Assembly: GCF_006965545.2 (NCBI RefSeq)
Contig: NZ_CP041372.2
Span: 2,480,001-2,544,000, forward strand
DNA: 64,000 nt
Direction: 5' to 3'
Source of the DNA: Paenalkalicoccus suaedae
GTDB lineage: Bacteria > Bacillota > Bacilli > Bacillales > Salisediminibacteriaceae
Shown: one piece after another, positions 17,235 through 24,812 of the stretch
Layout: every line of letters begins with the position of its first letter
How positions within the stretch are numbered: the first letter of the stretch is position 1
Made by a program: the position numbers and the translations under genes
Notes under the pieces: model-generated
Databases searched by the model: none
The model's input: only the letters and a program-made list of their open reading frames with translations
Told to the model about the DNA's origin: nothing

Positions 17235-17396
17235 CTACCTCCCTTCACAAATGGCGAATTTGCCATCAATTCTTACGAGTTTAACCTCTGGATAGGACTT
17301 ATCTAAATAAGCTCTTATACGTCCTTCTAGAGGCTTCTCGTGATCGAAACAATGTTTAGGAAGTAGAATCCTGCGATGTCTAAATAGGTTGTTCAC
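17235..17396 (-). CDS. 53-residue hypothetical early protein
   Basis: GTG start with GGAGGTAG upstream. The protein begins MNNLFRHRRILLPKHCFDHE and ends FAICEGR. It closes the gap between the Rha gene and the next small gene with a good ribosome site on both sides. Not recognised. The 5' end resembles sequence at about 17,985-18,010, a possible old duplication. Confidence 0.5.
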   Translation of the reverse strand: MNNLFRHRRILLPKHCFDHEKPLEGRIRAYLDKSYPEVKLVRIDGKFAICEGR

Positions 17397-17419
17397 ATTA
17401 ATCTACCTCCTAGGGGAAG

Positions 17420-17584
17420 TTATTCTTCTGGGCGATAAATGACCATGATTTTTACAAACGACGATCCAGAAGACATTTGAATGTCTAGGACTTCTAAATC
17501 AGGGTTTTCGAAAAGAAACTCATTAACTTGCGACTGTGCACCACAAAACACTCTAACCTCTCCACTAACTGTATTAATCGGCAT
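17420..17584 (-). CDS. 54-residue hypothetical early protein
   Basis: ATG with GAGAGGAG upstream, reading MPINTVSGEVRVFCGAQSQV and ending VIYRPEE. It overlaps the end of the upstream gene by 11 nt, which suggests coupling. The ferredoxin-like alternation of strands and helix is visible but no family is recognised. Confidence 0.55.
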   Translation of the reverse strand: MPINTVSGEVRVFCGAQSQVNEFLFENPDLEVLDIQMSSGSSFVKIMVIYRPEE

Positions 17585-17837
17585 ACTCTTTTCTCCTCTC
17601 TTTAATAGCTCGCATCATTTTATTACCTAAAGTTATTAATGTAGCCTTGTAGAAAGATGGGTTATCTAAATTGCTGTGATAAGAAAATTCGACCTCTAAT
17701 ATTGTTACGTGCCCGAATTCTCCACTCACATGAAGGCATTTTAAATATCCCATCATGACTCCTGTACGTTCTTCATAGTCTAAATACATTTCATCAACGA
17801 CTTCAAAAAGGTCTCCATTGTACTTGATCGTTTTCAC
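17574..17837 (-). CDS. Hypothetical early protein
   Basis: 87 codons from GTG with GAAGGGAG upstream. Acidic N-terminus (YNGDLFEVVDEMYLDYEERT), basic C-terminus (MMRAIKERRKEYAD). Not recognised. Confidence 0.55.
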   Translation of the reverse strand: MKTIKYNGDLFEVVDEMYLDYEERTGVMMGYLKCLHVSGEFGHVTILEVEFSYHSNLDNPSFYKATLITLGNKMMRAIKERRKEYAD

Positions 17838-17876
17838 TTTGTTTTTCTCCCTTCTGCATTAGTTGGTGTCAGCTAC

Positions 17877-17960
17877 ACCTTTAGGCTCCCGGGCGAGGAA
17901 TTAGGAAGGACGCAGGTTAATATCCCAGGAGCCTAAAGGCAAAGCCGAAGCTTGCCTTTT
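17877..17960. other. Nested inverted repeats in a 190-bp gap
   Basis: A perfect 12-bp inverted repeat (CCTTTAGGCTCC/GGAGCCTAAAGG) spans about 60 bp. Its right arm runs into a second hairpin (AAAGGCAA/TTGCCTTT). The two stems share bases, so they are mutually exclusive in RNA. No clear T-run follows, so this looks more like a regulatory or processing element than a terminator. The gap also holds a 33-codon frame starting MSTTYLNYSLM without a good ribosome site, which I do not call. Confidence 0.5.
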
Positions 17961-18025
17961 AAATAGCATTAAGCTATAATTTAAGTAGGTTGTTGACATT
18001 AATTTATCTTTTTACTGATCGTTCA

Positions 18026-18388
18026 CTAGGCGGTCAGTATTTTTTTGTGCTTTTTTAAGTCATTCAGTGGATGATGTTTTTTTTGGTGATACAAGCGAGC
18101 AATATCAATTTTGTGCGCCGTATTGATTAGCTCTCTTCTTGTTGGCTTGAACGCTTCTCGTCCATATTGTTCAAAGAGTCGCACTGATAATCGTTTGAGC
18201 GCTTTCGATAACAGAATCATTTCCATGCTGTCTAATTCTGCGTTTTTACGAGATAAAACGACTTTCGAAAAAGCAATATCGAGTAAATCTTTTTCCGTCC
18301 CACTCATATACTCTCGCTCAAGTGAAATGCTGCTGATCATATATCTAACTGCCTCTTCCTTAAGATGTTGGAATGGTTTAGCCTTCAT
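18026..18388 (-). CDS. Hypothetical early protein
   Basis: 120 codons with AAAGGGAGG. All-helical, Lys/Arg-rich, ending in a basic tail (KKHHPLNDLKKHKKILT). Second gene or third gene of the leftward early operon. Not recognised. Confidence 0.6.
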   Translation of the reverse strand: MKAKPFQHLKEEAVRYMISSISLEREYMSGTEKDLLDIAFSKVVLSRKNAELDSMEMILLSKALKRLSVRLFEQYGREAFKPTRRELINTAHKIDIARLYHQKKHHPLNDLKKHKKILTA

Positions 18389-18401
18389 GATTTGCCTCCC
18401 T

Positions 18402-18725
18402 TTACATATTAAAAATTCGATTAAAATTATCTTCTAGAAATTTGGACATTTTCTTCGCTTGGAACGACCAAGTCTGTCCTCTAACTGGGTAATAAACAAA
18501 TCCTCCATTTTTAATGTCCAACTCTTGGCGAAACTTCGTTGGATATAAAATGTTCTCTTTAATCCAAGGATCACTCTTTCCTGTCCTCTTTTCTAAATCC
18601 TTCATGTTCCAGTAAAGACCTTCTAACGAACTCGATTTTAGCTCTTCTAACTCAACTTTAGAGATCATCACTTGTCCCTCAGGTACAGGAATCGTAAGCT
18701 GTACATTCAATTGTTGTTCCATCAT
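18402..18725 (-). CDS. DUF771-type phage DNA-binding-like protein
   Basis: 107 codons. The sequence EGLYWNMKDLEKRTGKSDPW is followed by I..NIL..P.F and QTWSFQ..KM..FLEDNF. This matches the DUF771 family found right after Cro in Firmicute phages, thought to be a winged-helix/excisionase-like regulator. TAGGAGGATGA lies before the double ATG. Confidence 0.8.
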   Translation of the reverse strand: MMEQQLNVQLTIPVPEGQVMISKVELEELKSSSLEGLYWNMKDLEKRTGKSDPWIKENILYPTKFRQELDIKNGGFVYYPVRGQTWSFQAKKMSKFLEDNFNRIFNM

Positions 18726-18733
18726 TCATCCTC

Positions 18734-18988
18734 CTAACTAATGATCTGTGTGAGACTAGAGACTATTTGCTGTATAGCTGATACATCGAGACCTACTAGC
18801 AAAGCGACTGTTATTTCAGGAGCCTGTGTCACCTGAAACCACCGAATTAAATCGACTGCCTTTAATTCAATTTCGTCGTTCTCTAATCTTGAAACAGTGC
18901 TCCTAGAGACTAATAACTTTTCAGCTACCTCCTCTTGACTAAAGCCTGATGCTTTGCGAGTTTTGCGTAGAAGTGATCCGAACTGCAT
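18734..18988 (-). CDS. XRE family regulator
   Basis: 84 codons from the ATG of MQFGSLLRKTRKASGFSQEE; longer frames upstream lack a ribosome site. The HTH is clear (SQEEVAEKLLVSRSTVSRLE). A C-terminal hydrophobic helix follows. Probably a second Cro-type regulator of the early operon. Confidence 0.82.
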   Translation of the reverse strand: MQFGSLLRKTRKASGFSQEEVAEKLLVSRSTVSRLENDEIELKAVDLIRWFQVTQAPEITVALLVGLDVSAIQQIVSSLTQIIS

Positions 18989-19134
18989 GGTAATCACCTC
19001 CCTAGCGTGCAAATGCTGCACATGTGCAGACAGTGGGCAATAATTATTTATGCTATCGAGTATACTTTTTATATAGAAGAGATAAGAACTTACCCGTGAG
19101 CCTAAACATGCCCTCCCCATTTCGACTGTCACCA

Positions 19135-19230
19135 TCACTTTTTCTTTTGCTCTTTCTTAAGTGGGTAATTACAAATCCGACAATAGGTGCGCCAATCTTT
19201 TTCGTTCCAATTGCATCGGGGGCAGATCAC
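19135..19230 (-). CDS. 31-residue zinc-ribbon peptide
   Basis: GTG with GAGGAGGTGATCTA upstream, encoding MICPRCNWNEKDWRTYCRIC and a Lys-rich tail. Two C-x-x-C knuckles (CPRC, CRIC) suggest bound zinc. Overlaps the stop of the Cro-like gene. Small but with strong ribosome site. Confidence 0.5.
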   Translation of the reverse strand: MICPRCNWNEKDWRTYCRICNYPLKKEQKKK

Positions 19231-19454
19231 TAGATCACCTCCTCGGAATGTGTCTTTTCGTTACATTCTTTATCAAAAAAAATTGTCCAGTTGAAATCCA
19301 GTTTATCTGCAATTAACTTAGCTACATTAACGCTAGGGTTTCTATCACCAGATTCTATCATTGCATAATAAGGACGCTTGATCCCAGCTGATTCAGCAAC
19401 TTTTTCTTGAGTCAATCCTTTACTAATTCTTAACTCTTTCATCCAAGTTCTCAT
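19230..19454 (-). CDS. Cro-like XRE repressor
   Basis: 74 codons. HTH visible (GLTQEKVAESAGIKRPYYAMIE), with DRNPSVNVAKLIADKL after it. First gene of the leftward early operon, directly under the promoter at 19496-19524, and divergent from the CI-like gene at 19631. This is the Cro position. Confidence 0.85.
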   Translation of the reverse strand: MRTWMKELRISKGLTQEKVAESAGIKRPYYAMIESGDRNPSVNVAKLIADKLDFNWTIFFDKECNEKTHSEEVI

Positions 19455-19479
19455 AAAAGTAACACCCCCTCAAAAAGTA

Positions 19480-19597
19480 TCGTTTCGTTACATTCATAAT
19501 AGTATCATTTTGTTACTTTGTCAACAAATAAAGCAAAAAAATGTTTCTATTTGTTACATGGGATGTATTGTAACTATTTGTTACGTTATAATTTTAA
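19480..19597. promoter_or_regulatory. Lysis-lysogeny operator region
   Basis: The GTTAC word recurs at about 19486, 19512, 19552 and 19580, and the clearest operator is GTAACTATTTGTTAC at about 19570-19584, just before a TATAAT at about 19587 that would serve the rightward repressor gene. The rightward promoter has a poor -35 (TGTATT). This is the divergent CI/Cro switch. Confidence 0.7.
19496..19524 (-). promoter_or_regulatory. Leftward early promoter (PR-like)
   Basis: TTGACA (complement of 19519-19524), 17-bp spacer, TATTAT (complement of 19496-19501). The spacer holds a GTAAC..GATAC dyad, so a bound repressor would block polymerase. Confidence 0.85.
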
Positions 19598-19630
19598 TTA
19601 AACAATAAATAAAATAATGAGGTGCCTACA

Positions 19631-20023
19631 ATGTTAGGTCAAAGATTACAGTACTTGAGAAGTAATCGAAAAAAAACACAAGAAGATATAGCCAAAATTA
19701 TTGGAATTACTCGTCCTGCATACACCGCCTATGAAAAAGGTAAACGTAAGCCGGATTATGACACACTTACTAAAATTGCTGAATTCTATGATGTTTCTAC
19801 AGATTACCTCCTTGGCCGAGTAAATGATCCAGAGCCACAAAAGATTACAGGCGCCGATCTACAGCGTGAAGCTGGCGAACATGGTATTGACATGTTTTTC
19901 TACAATCAGGCTGATTGGGATAATCTGACCGAGCAAGACATTGAAGAGCTGCGCAATCATTTTAAATGGGTGGTTGAGAAGAGAAAGCAGATGGATGAGG
20001 AAGCGAAGAAGAAAGGCGAGTAG
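19631..20023 (+). CDS. CI-like XRE prophage repressor
   Basis: 130 codons from the ATG behind GAGGTG; a GTG three codons earlier lies inside the ribosome site. N-terminal HTH (KKTQEDIAKIIGITRPAYTA), DYLLGR linker, acidic C-terminus. There is no visible peptidase domain, so induction should go through the ImmA-type protease at 22.8 kb rather than RecA self-cleavage. Confidence 0.88.
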   Translation: MLGQRLQYLRSNRKKTQEDIAKIIGITRPAYTAYEKGKRKPDYDTLTKIAEFYDVSTDYLLGRVNDPEPQKITGADLQREAGEHGIDMFFYNQADWDNLTEQDIEELRNHFKWVVEKRKQMDEEAKKKGE

Positions 20024-20052
20024 TGCGCACTATAGAGTGCACATTTTTTTTA
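20024..20052 (+). terminator. Intrinsic terminator after the repressor gene
   Basis: GTGCGCACTATAGAGTGCAC folds into a hairpin and is followed by ATTTTTTTT. Confidence 0.8.
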
Positions 20053-20094
20053 CCCTATCACTTTACAATGTAAAGTGTAGGTTTTTAAAACACA

Positions 20095-20132
20095 AAAGGA
20101 CAAGTAGCCATCATGCAGCTTGTCCCTTTTTT
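20095..20132 (+). terminator. Second intrinsic terminator
   Basis: GGACAAG/CTTGTCC arms followed by CTTTTTTAT. With the previous terminator it isolates the repressor from the AT-rich cassette that follows. From 20133 to 20254 I see only AT-rich sequence and no clear promoter. Confidence 0.75.
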
Positions 20133-20269
20133 ATACACAATAGCGAAAAAATTGTCATTAAAAGAATTTATTTGTTGAATTACAATTTTAAAGACCTTTA
20201 TCTCTAAAATAAACAGTATTAATTTGCGTTAAATACAACTAAATTATTTAAATTGAAAGAGGGATTATT

Positions 20270-21325
20270 ATTAAAACAATTGCTGCTTCTTTATTTAATA
20301 TTGATCGTGATTCAGAAACTGTTATCAGTAGAAAATTTGATACTAATGATGCAGAGAAATTTGTGAATGATACAATAAATAACATATTAGAAAATCCAAA
20401 CAAAAGAGGTTATAGATTTTATAGCAACACGTCTGAAGTAGCTAATCAATTATTTGAAATTTATACAAATAGCGATGATAAAAGTGTTGTTAGCTCATTC
20501 TTAAAAAAGTGTGAAATTATAGCACAGAGACTATTAAATTCAGAGATACACTTAATTAATACAAGACCTGCCATGCAAAAGCCGAGAAAAGGAAGTTTGA
20601 TAATAACTTTCAATGTTGATTTTTATGGGGAGTTCTCGTGTGTCTTAGCCAAAATTGATTCTGAAGATTTTTTATCTGAACAAAATTTCGAAAGAGATTC
20701 AGGCTTTCTGATTAATGAACCAGCTCTCAAAACTGCTATCATTAAATTTGTTTTAATTGACGACGATGAAGTCGATTTAGATTTAGTAGTTGCAGATACA
20801 AGCTCTTCAATAGCTGATTATTGGACTAATAATTTCTTAGAGTCTAAAGAAATGACAAGCGATCAAAAAAACACTAGATTAGCCTTTCAAGATATAGAAC
20901 TTATAATATCTAAAAATTTAAAAAAGCAAGCTCCAGCTGACTATACTGAGCTTAGAAATAATTTAGTAGGTTATTTTAAAAATCAGGAGAATTTTCATTT
21001 TGATAGAATGATAGATCATGTTTTTGGGAATTATACTATGGAAAATGATAAAGTAACTATAGATCATATAAAGGACAAGGTTACCAAGTTAAAAGAGAAG
21101 GAAAACTTTGACACACAATTCAAATTAATCCCTTCGGAAATTACAGCTAGATTCAAGAAGACTTATCCACTAACAGATGAAATTGAATTAAGAACCAATG
21201 GACACGTAAGAAATTTAAAACATATTATTAGAGCAGAGAAAAAAGCCAATGGACAAAAAATTATAGAAATAAAAGTTAATGATGATGAAGTTTTTAAACA
21301 GTTTAATTTTAAAAATGATGATTAA
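20270..21325 (+). CDS. NA37/NdpA-like nucleoid-associated protein, cargo gene 1
   Basis: 351 codons if the ATT at 20270 is the start; GAAAGAGGG lies 6 nt upstream, and no ATG, GTG or TTG exists in frame before GTG 20363. The extra N-terminus (TIAASLFNIDRD.., FVNDTINNILENP) looks like part of the fold, which favours the rare start. The pattern (middle LKTAIIKFVL..DLDLVVADT..YWTNNFL, end FDTQFKLIPSEI..FKKTYPL) resembles nucleoid-associated NA37 proteins, but similarity is weak. The DNA is very AT-rich. It is 18 nt from the next gene, forming a two-gene cassette in a lysogeny arm. Confidence 0.6.
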   Translation: MKTIAASLFNIDRDSETVISRKFDTNDAEKFVNDTINNILENPNKRGYRFYSNTSEVANQLFEIYTNSDDKSVVSSFLKKCEIIAQRLLNSEIHLINTRPAMQKPRKGSLIITFNVDFYGEFSCVLAKIDSEDFLSEQNFERDSGFLINEPALKTAIIKFVLIDDDEVDLDLVVADTSSSIADYWTNNFLESKEMTSDQKNTRLAFQDIELIISKNLKKQAPADYTELRNNLVGYFKNQENFHFDRMIDHVFGNYTMENDKVTIDHIKDKVTKLKEKENFDTQFKLIPSEITARFKKTYPLTDEIELRTNGHVRNLKHIIRAEKKANGQKIIEIKVNDDEVFKQFNFKNDD

Positions 21326-21343
21326 TTATTTGGAGGGGAAAAC

Positions 21344-22723
21344 ATGGTTGATGTAACAGAGGATTTTTCAGTTTACTCTTCCAAGGTCGTCCTGGAGCCC
21401 GGTGAAAAAATTAAAGAAGGTGTCCTTACCCATTATAACAATTTATTAATTAATTCTGATTCACTAAATATAGCTATTTCTATTGATGAGTCTGAACCAG
21501 AAAGATTCACTATACAAAACATAGATGATTTTAATGATGTTTTGAGTATTAACGATAATATTGATAAAGAATCGATTTTCACTTTAAAGTTTGAGATTAT
21601 TAAGTCCAATATATCAACATTGTCAATTTATGATATTAATGCATTTTACGATCATGTTAATACTTTAACTTTAGAAGAGATTCTAAATAGTTTATCCGAA
21701 ATCTTCACCGGTTCAGATTTGTTGAACTTTAAATCACCGTCTAATGGTGATTATGTTGCTTTCGCCAGCCAAAACCTCGGATCACATAAGTCGAAGCGAT
21801 TAGATGCTTGGAAAATTTCTTGCAATGCGCAGAATATTAATCAGTTTAATTTTATCCCAGATGATTTTAATATGATTGAATACAGTGAAAGCTTCTCTAA
21901 TCTTAAGATAATATTTGACAAAATCAAATTCTTATTAAATATATCATTTTTAGCAGATTTATCTACAATTAATGACAACGAATTTCAATTCAAATTAAAC
22001 GGATATAAATTAATCGATTACAACTTAGACTTTAAAAACCTCGATATAAAGAATGATGAAGAATTAAATAAAATCTATTTGTGGATTTATGAAGATTCTC
22101 ATAGTACGATCGATGATAAACTTGGTCTCTCTAGAAACATTATTTCTAGGCATATAATATCTAGAGAAAATCAATTTATTATCGAAAATGATTGCTTCCA
22201 ATCGATAATATCAGCATATAAGATTTACTTGAAGGACAACGTTGAAAAATATATTGAAGTGAAAAATAAAGTTGCTGAAATTTCTGCTGAGATCTCTGTG
22301 AAATCTAAAGATGTTACTGGCTATATTATTTCAAGTTTTAAAAACAATACATTGACATTACTAACTTACTTCGTGTCAATATTTGTCTTTAATTCTTTGT
22401 CATCGAATTCAGAATTAAGGATATTTAATACTGAAATTTATAATTTTACAATGGTAGTTCTTCTTATCTCCACCTTTTATTTAATTATAACCATTAAGCA
22501 AATTAGAAAAGAACTTATGATTAACACTAGGTATTTCTTTTCTCTAAAGAAAATTTACAAAGATATTTTTGATGCGAAAGATTTAAATAAAATTTTTTCA
22601 AAAAGGCATTTAAAATATAATAATGATACTGTTTTATTAACCGCAGTACGTTTTTCAACTTTTTGGCTTATCGAAATTTTTTGCCTTTATGGAATAACAC
22701 TTTACCTAACATATTTTGTTTAA
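21344..22723 (+). CDS. Unknown protein with C-terminal membrane helices, cargo gene 2
   Basis: 459 codons with TTGGAGGGG. About 310 soluble residues, rich in Asp, Asn and Ile, precede three membrane segments near 335-460 (LTLLTYFVSIFVFNSL, FTMVVLLISTFYLIITI, FWLIEIFCLYGITLYLTYF), so the large domain should face one side of the membrane. I do not recognise the family. The gene is coupled to the NA37-like gene and ends at a strong terminator. A role in superinfection exclusion or phage defence is an inference from location, AT content and architecture only. Confidence 0.65.
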   Translation: MVDVTEDFSVYSSKVVLEPGEKIKEGVLTHYNNLLINSDSLNIAISIDESEPERFTIQNIDDFNDVLSINDNIDKESIFTLKFEIIKSNISTLSIYDINAFYDHVNTLTLEEILNSLSEIFTGSDLLNFKSPSNGDYVAFASQNLGSHKSKRLDAWKISCNAQNINQFNFIPDDFNMIEYSESFSNLKIIFDKIKFLLNISFLADLSTINDNEFQFKLNGYKLIDYNLDFKNLDIKNDEELNKIYLWIYEDSHSTIDDKLGLSRNIISRHIISRENQFIIENDCFQSIISAYKIYLKDNVEKYIEVKNKVAEISAEISVKSKDVTGYIISSFKNNTLTLLTYFVSIFVFNSLSSNSELRIFNTEIYNFTMVVLLISTFYLIITIKQIRKELMINTRYFFSLKKIYKDIFDAKDLNKIFSKRHLKYNNDTVLLTAVRFSTFWLIEIFCLYGITLYLTYFV

Positions 22724-22724
22724 T

Positions 22725-22752
22725 CTTACTTTTATTAAGTAAGTTTTCTTTT
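22725..22752 (+). terminator. Intrinsic terminator after the cargo pair
   Basis: CTTACTT/AAGTAAG arms, then TTTTCTTTT. Confidence 0.8.
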
Positions 22753-22764
22753 AACCTTTTTTTA

Positions 22765-22776
22765 GAACGTACGTTC
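22765..22776. promoter_or_regulatory. LexA (DinR) box-like dyad before the ImmA gene
   Basis: GAACGTACGTTC fits the Gram-positive SOS consensus GAAC-N4-GTTC perfectly. It lies about 40 bp upstream of the peptidase start, close to a GATAAT -10-like sequence at about 22787. This is sequence match only. Confidence 0.6.
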
Positions 22777-22815
22777 TCTTTATGATGATAATTATAAATT
22801 GAATAGGAGAATTCT

Positions 22816-23298
22816 ATGATTTACACTCACAGTCACAGAGAAGAATTTGTATTTAATCTACTTGATCAAATCGGTATTAATAATTACAGAGATATGTCTG
22901 AGGAGGAGGTCGCTTACCAACTTGGAATATTTATAAACAAAACAAATAAAGCTTCTCATTGTCAGCAATCAGGTAGATTTAGAGCTATCTACTTGAATAT
23001 CGATCTGGATCCTAAACAACGTAGGTTAGAATTTTTTCATGAGCTTGGTCACTTATTAAGATCCATTCCGGGCGCTCACCTTCTCCCCACTGCTTTAAAA
23101 GATTTTATGGAGTGGGATGCACAGCACTTCGAATTTTATGCTGCCATGCCCTATAAAATGATGGATGAATTTGATCTCAACGATCCACAAGTTGTCTATC
23201 ACTTATCTGATAGTTTTTGTGTTCCAGAAAGCTATGTTATAAAGAAATTACAATTTATTCGTGAGAAGCAAGCTCAATACCAATTATTAACGAAATGA
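22816..23298 (+). CDS. ImmA/IrrE-type metallopeptidase
   Basis: 160 codons with AGGAGAATTCT. The zinc motif is FFHELGHLL (His75, His79). The family cleaves XRE phage repressors after DNA damage (ImmA of ICEBs1 and phi105). Position between repressor and integrase, behind a LexA-like box, fits induction control of prophage A. Its likely target is the 19631 repressor. The start is clear; stop touches the integrase ribosome site. Confidence 0.88.
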   Translation: MIYTHSHREEFVFNLLDQIGINNYRDMSEEEVAYQLGIFINKTNKASHCQQSGRFRAIYLNIDLDPKQRRLEFFHELGHLLRSIPGAHLLPTALKDFMEWDAQHFEFYAAMPYKMMDEFDLNDPQVVYHLSDSFCVPESYVIKKLQFIREKQAQYQLLTK

Positions 23299-23308
23299 GG
23301 TGTTATTT

Positions 23309-24418
23309 ATGGCTAGTTTTAAAAAGCGTGGTAAAACGTGGCAATATTCTATAAGTCGTATGGTCAATGCTAAGTATATGCCGATTACAAAAAGTGGATT
23401 CACAACAAAAAAAGAGGCACAAGTTGCAGCTGCTGAAATTGAACTGGAAATGCGGAAAGGTGTTGTGCCAAATTTAAAACCTGTACCCTTTTCGGATTAT
23501 TTTGCATCATGGTTAAGCCTCTACAAAGTAGATATAGTAGGCAACACTCTATCTCGTTACCAAAACTCCGTTAATACTGTGTTGAATTACTTTGGCGACA
23601 CGCCGATCCAGCAGATTACTAAGCGAAAATATCAAGGATTTTTAAATGACTACGCCCAATCTCACGCAAAAGAGTCTACTCGTAAGCTAAACACTCACAT
23701 TAGAGCTTGCGTAAAAGATGCAGTAGATGAGGGATTAATAAGGGTAGACTTTACTCGTGGGGTTACTTTATCTGGATCAGTTCCTACGAAAAAGAGTTCT
23801 GATAAACACTTAAATTATTCAGAGGGTGAAATTCTTCTGAGATGGCTCTATAAGCACAAAAACAAATCTAAGGTGCAATACCTCATTTTATTAGCTACAA
23901 CCTCAGGATTACGCTTCAGCGAGCTTCTAGGCTTAACTAGAAAAGACTTTAACTTTGTAACAAAGACTATTTCAATAAACAAAACATGGGGATATACGAA
24001 TAAGATGCACACTGGATGGGGTCCTACGAAGAACGAGCAGTCTAATCGAGAGATTAAAATGGATCATATGACTATGAATGTGTTTCAAGATCTGTTTGCA
24101 AATGAGCCAGAACATATCTCCAAACTAGTGTTTTATAGCAATGCCTCAAAATATGGTGTCATTAGCAATAATGCAGTAAATAAGGAATTGAAAAAACTCT
24201 TACAAGAATTAAAATTATCCCATATCACGATACACGGTCTCAGGCACACTCATGCGAGCATTTTGCTTTATAAAGGCGTATCAATCTATTATGTGTCGGA
24301 ACGTCTAGGACATGGCGATATAGAGACGACATTAAACACCTATGCTCATATCGTAAAAGAACTAAGAGACAAAGACGAGAATGCCACTGCTTCATTATTT
24401 AAATCAATGATCGGATGA
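23309..24418 (+). CDS. Prophage A integrase (tyrosine recombinase)
   Basis: 369 codons from the ATG behind GAGGTG. N-terminal AP2-like DNA-binding segment (KKRGKTWQYSIS.., TKKEAQVAAAEIE), core-binding SAM-like domain (~60-160), catalytic domain with TTSGLRFSELLG (Arg), HITIHGLRHTHAS (His/Arg) and LGHGDIETTLNTYAH (His, Tyr). The usual Tn916/phi105-type integrase. The nearest att-like sequence is 140 bp downstream. Confidence 0.95.
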   Translation: MASFKKRGKTWQYSISRMVNAKYMPITKSGFTTKKEAQVAAAEIELEMRKGVVPNLKPVPFSDYFASWLSLYKVDIVGNTLSRYQNSVNTVLNYFGDTPIQQITKRKYQGFLNDYAQSHAKESTRKLNTHIRACVKDAVDEGLIRVDFTRGVTLSGSVPTKKSSDKHLNYSEGEILLRWLYKHKNKSKVQYLILLATTSGLRFSELLGLTRKDFNFVTKTISINKTWGYTNKMHTGWGPTKNEQSNREIKMDHMTMNVFQDLFANEPEHISKLVFYSNASKYGVISNNAVNKELKKLLQELKLSHITIHGLRHTHASILLYKGVSIYYVSERLGHGDIETTLNTYAHIVKELRDKDENATASLFKSMIG

Positions 24419-24487
24419 TGTATAGAATTTGTATAGAAAAAATTTAATTTATATTTTATCTCCTTTGATAGTTAAAAATAAGAAAAA

Positions 24488-24521
24488 GCCACAAAACCTT
24501 GATATATAAGGCTTTGTGGCA
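24488..24521. terminator. Intrinsic terminator after the integrase gene
   Basis: GCCACAAAACCTT/AAGGCTTTGTGGC arms. On the minus strand the hairpin leads into TTTTTCTTATTTT. It can block transcripts from both directions at the junction of prophage A and element B. Confidence 0.7.
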
Positions 24522-24557
24522 AAATTGATATTTTATATTTCCGTTCATTTTAAGCAA

Positions 24558-24589
24558 ATGGCGTCCCAGGAGGGATTCGAACCCCCGAC
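24558..24589. repeat. attachment site core, junction of prophage A and element B
   Basis: 32-bp exact copy of 39801-39832, which is the 3' end of a tRNA-Arg including its encoded CCA and T arm. Beyond 24589 the tRNA sequence stops, so this is only the duplicated end. The integrase gene of prophage A ends 140 bp to its left. It is therefore the right att of A and the left att of B. Confidence 0.88.
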
Positions 24590-24625
24590 GATTTGCCTCG
24601 TTAGCTTCCCCGAAATCTGAAACGG

Positions 24626-24643
24626 CAAGTGACCGCACAGACT
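24626..24643 (+). promoter_or_regulatory. Candidate integrase arm site, left end of element B
   Basis: CAAGTGACCGCACAGACT nearly repeats CAAGTGACCGTAACAGACT at 39754-39772. The copies sit 36 and 28 bp from the att core on the inside of each end, as arm sites do. The rest of 24590-24812 holds no gene. Confidence 0.55.
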
Positions 24644-24812
24644 GCGTTTATTAGGCTTATTCTACCAATATCCGCGGGTAAAAGCAACGAGTTTGTGCGC
24701 GTTTCTTCTATTATATTTGTCGTTCATCGCGAAACGTAACACGGCTCAGCGCAAACGAGACGGGCAACTATGCGCAAACCCGTTTGTCGATTACGCTGAG
24801 AGCGTCTGACAG

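Noticed and set aside
24456-24638. 60-codon frame over the att core
   Set aside because: It covers the terminator and the tRNA-derived att sequence; not a gene.
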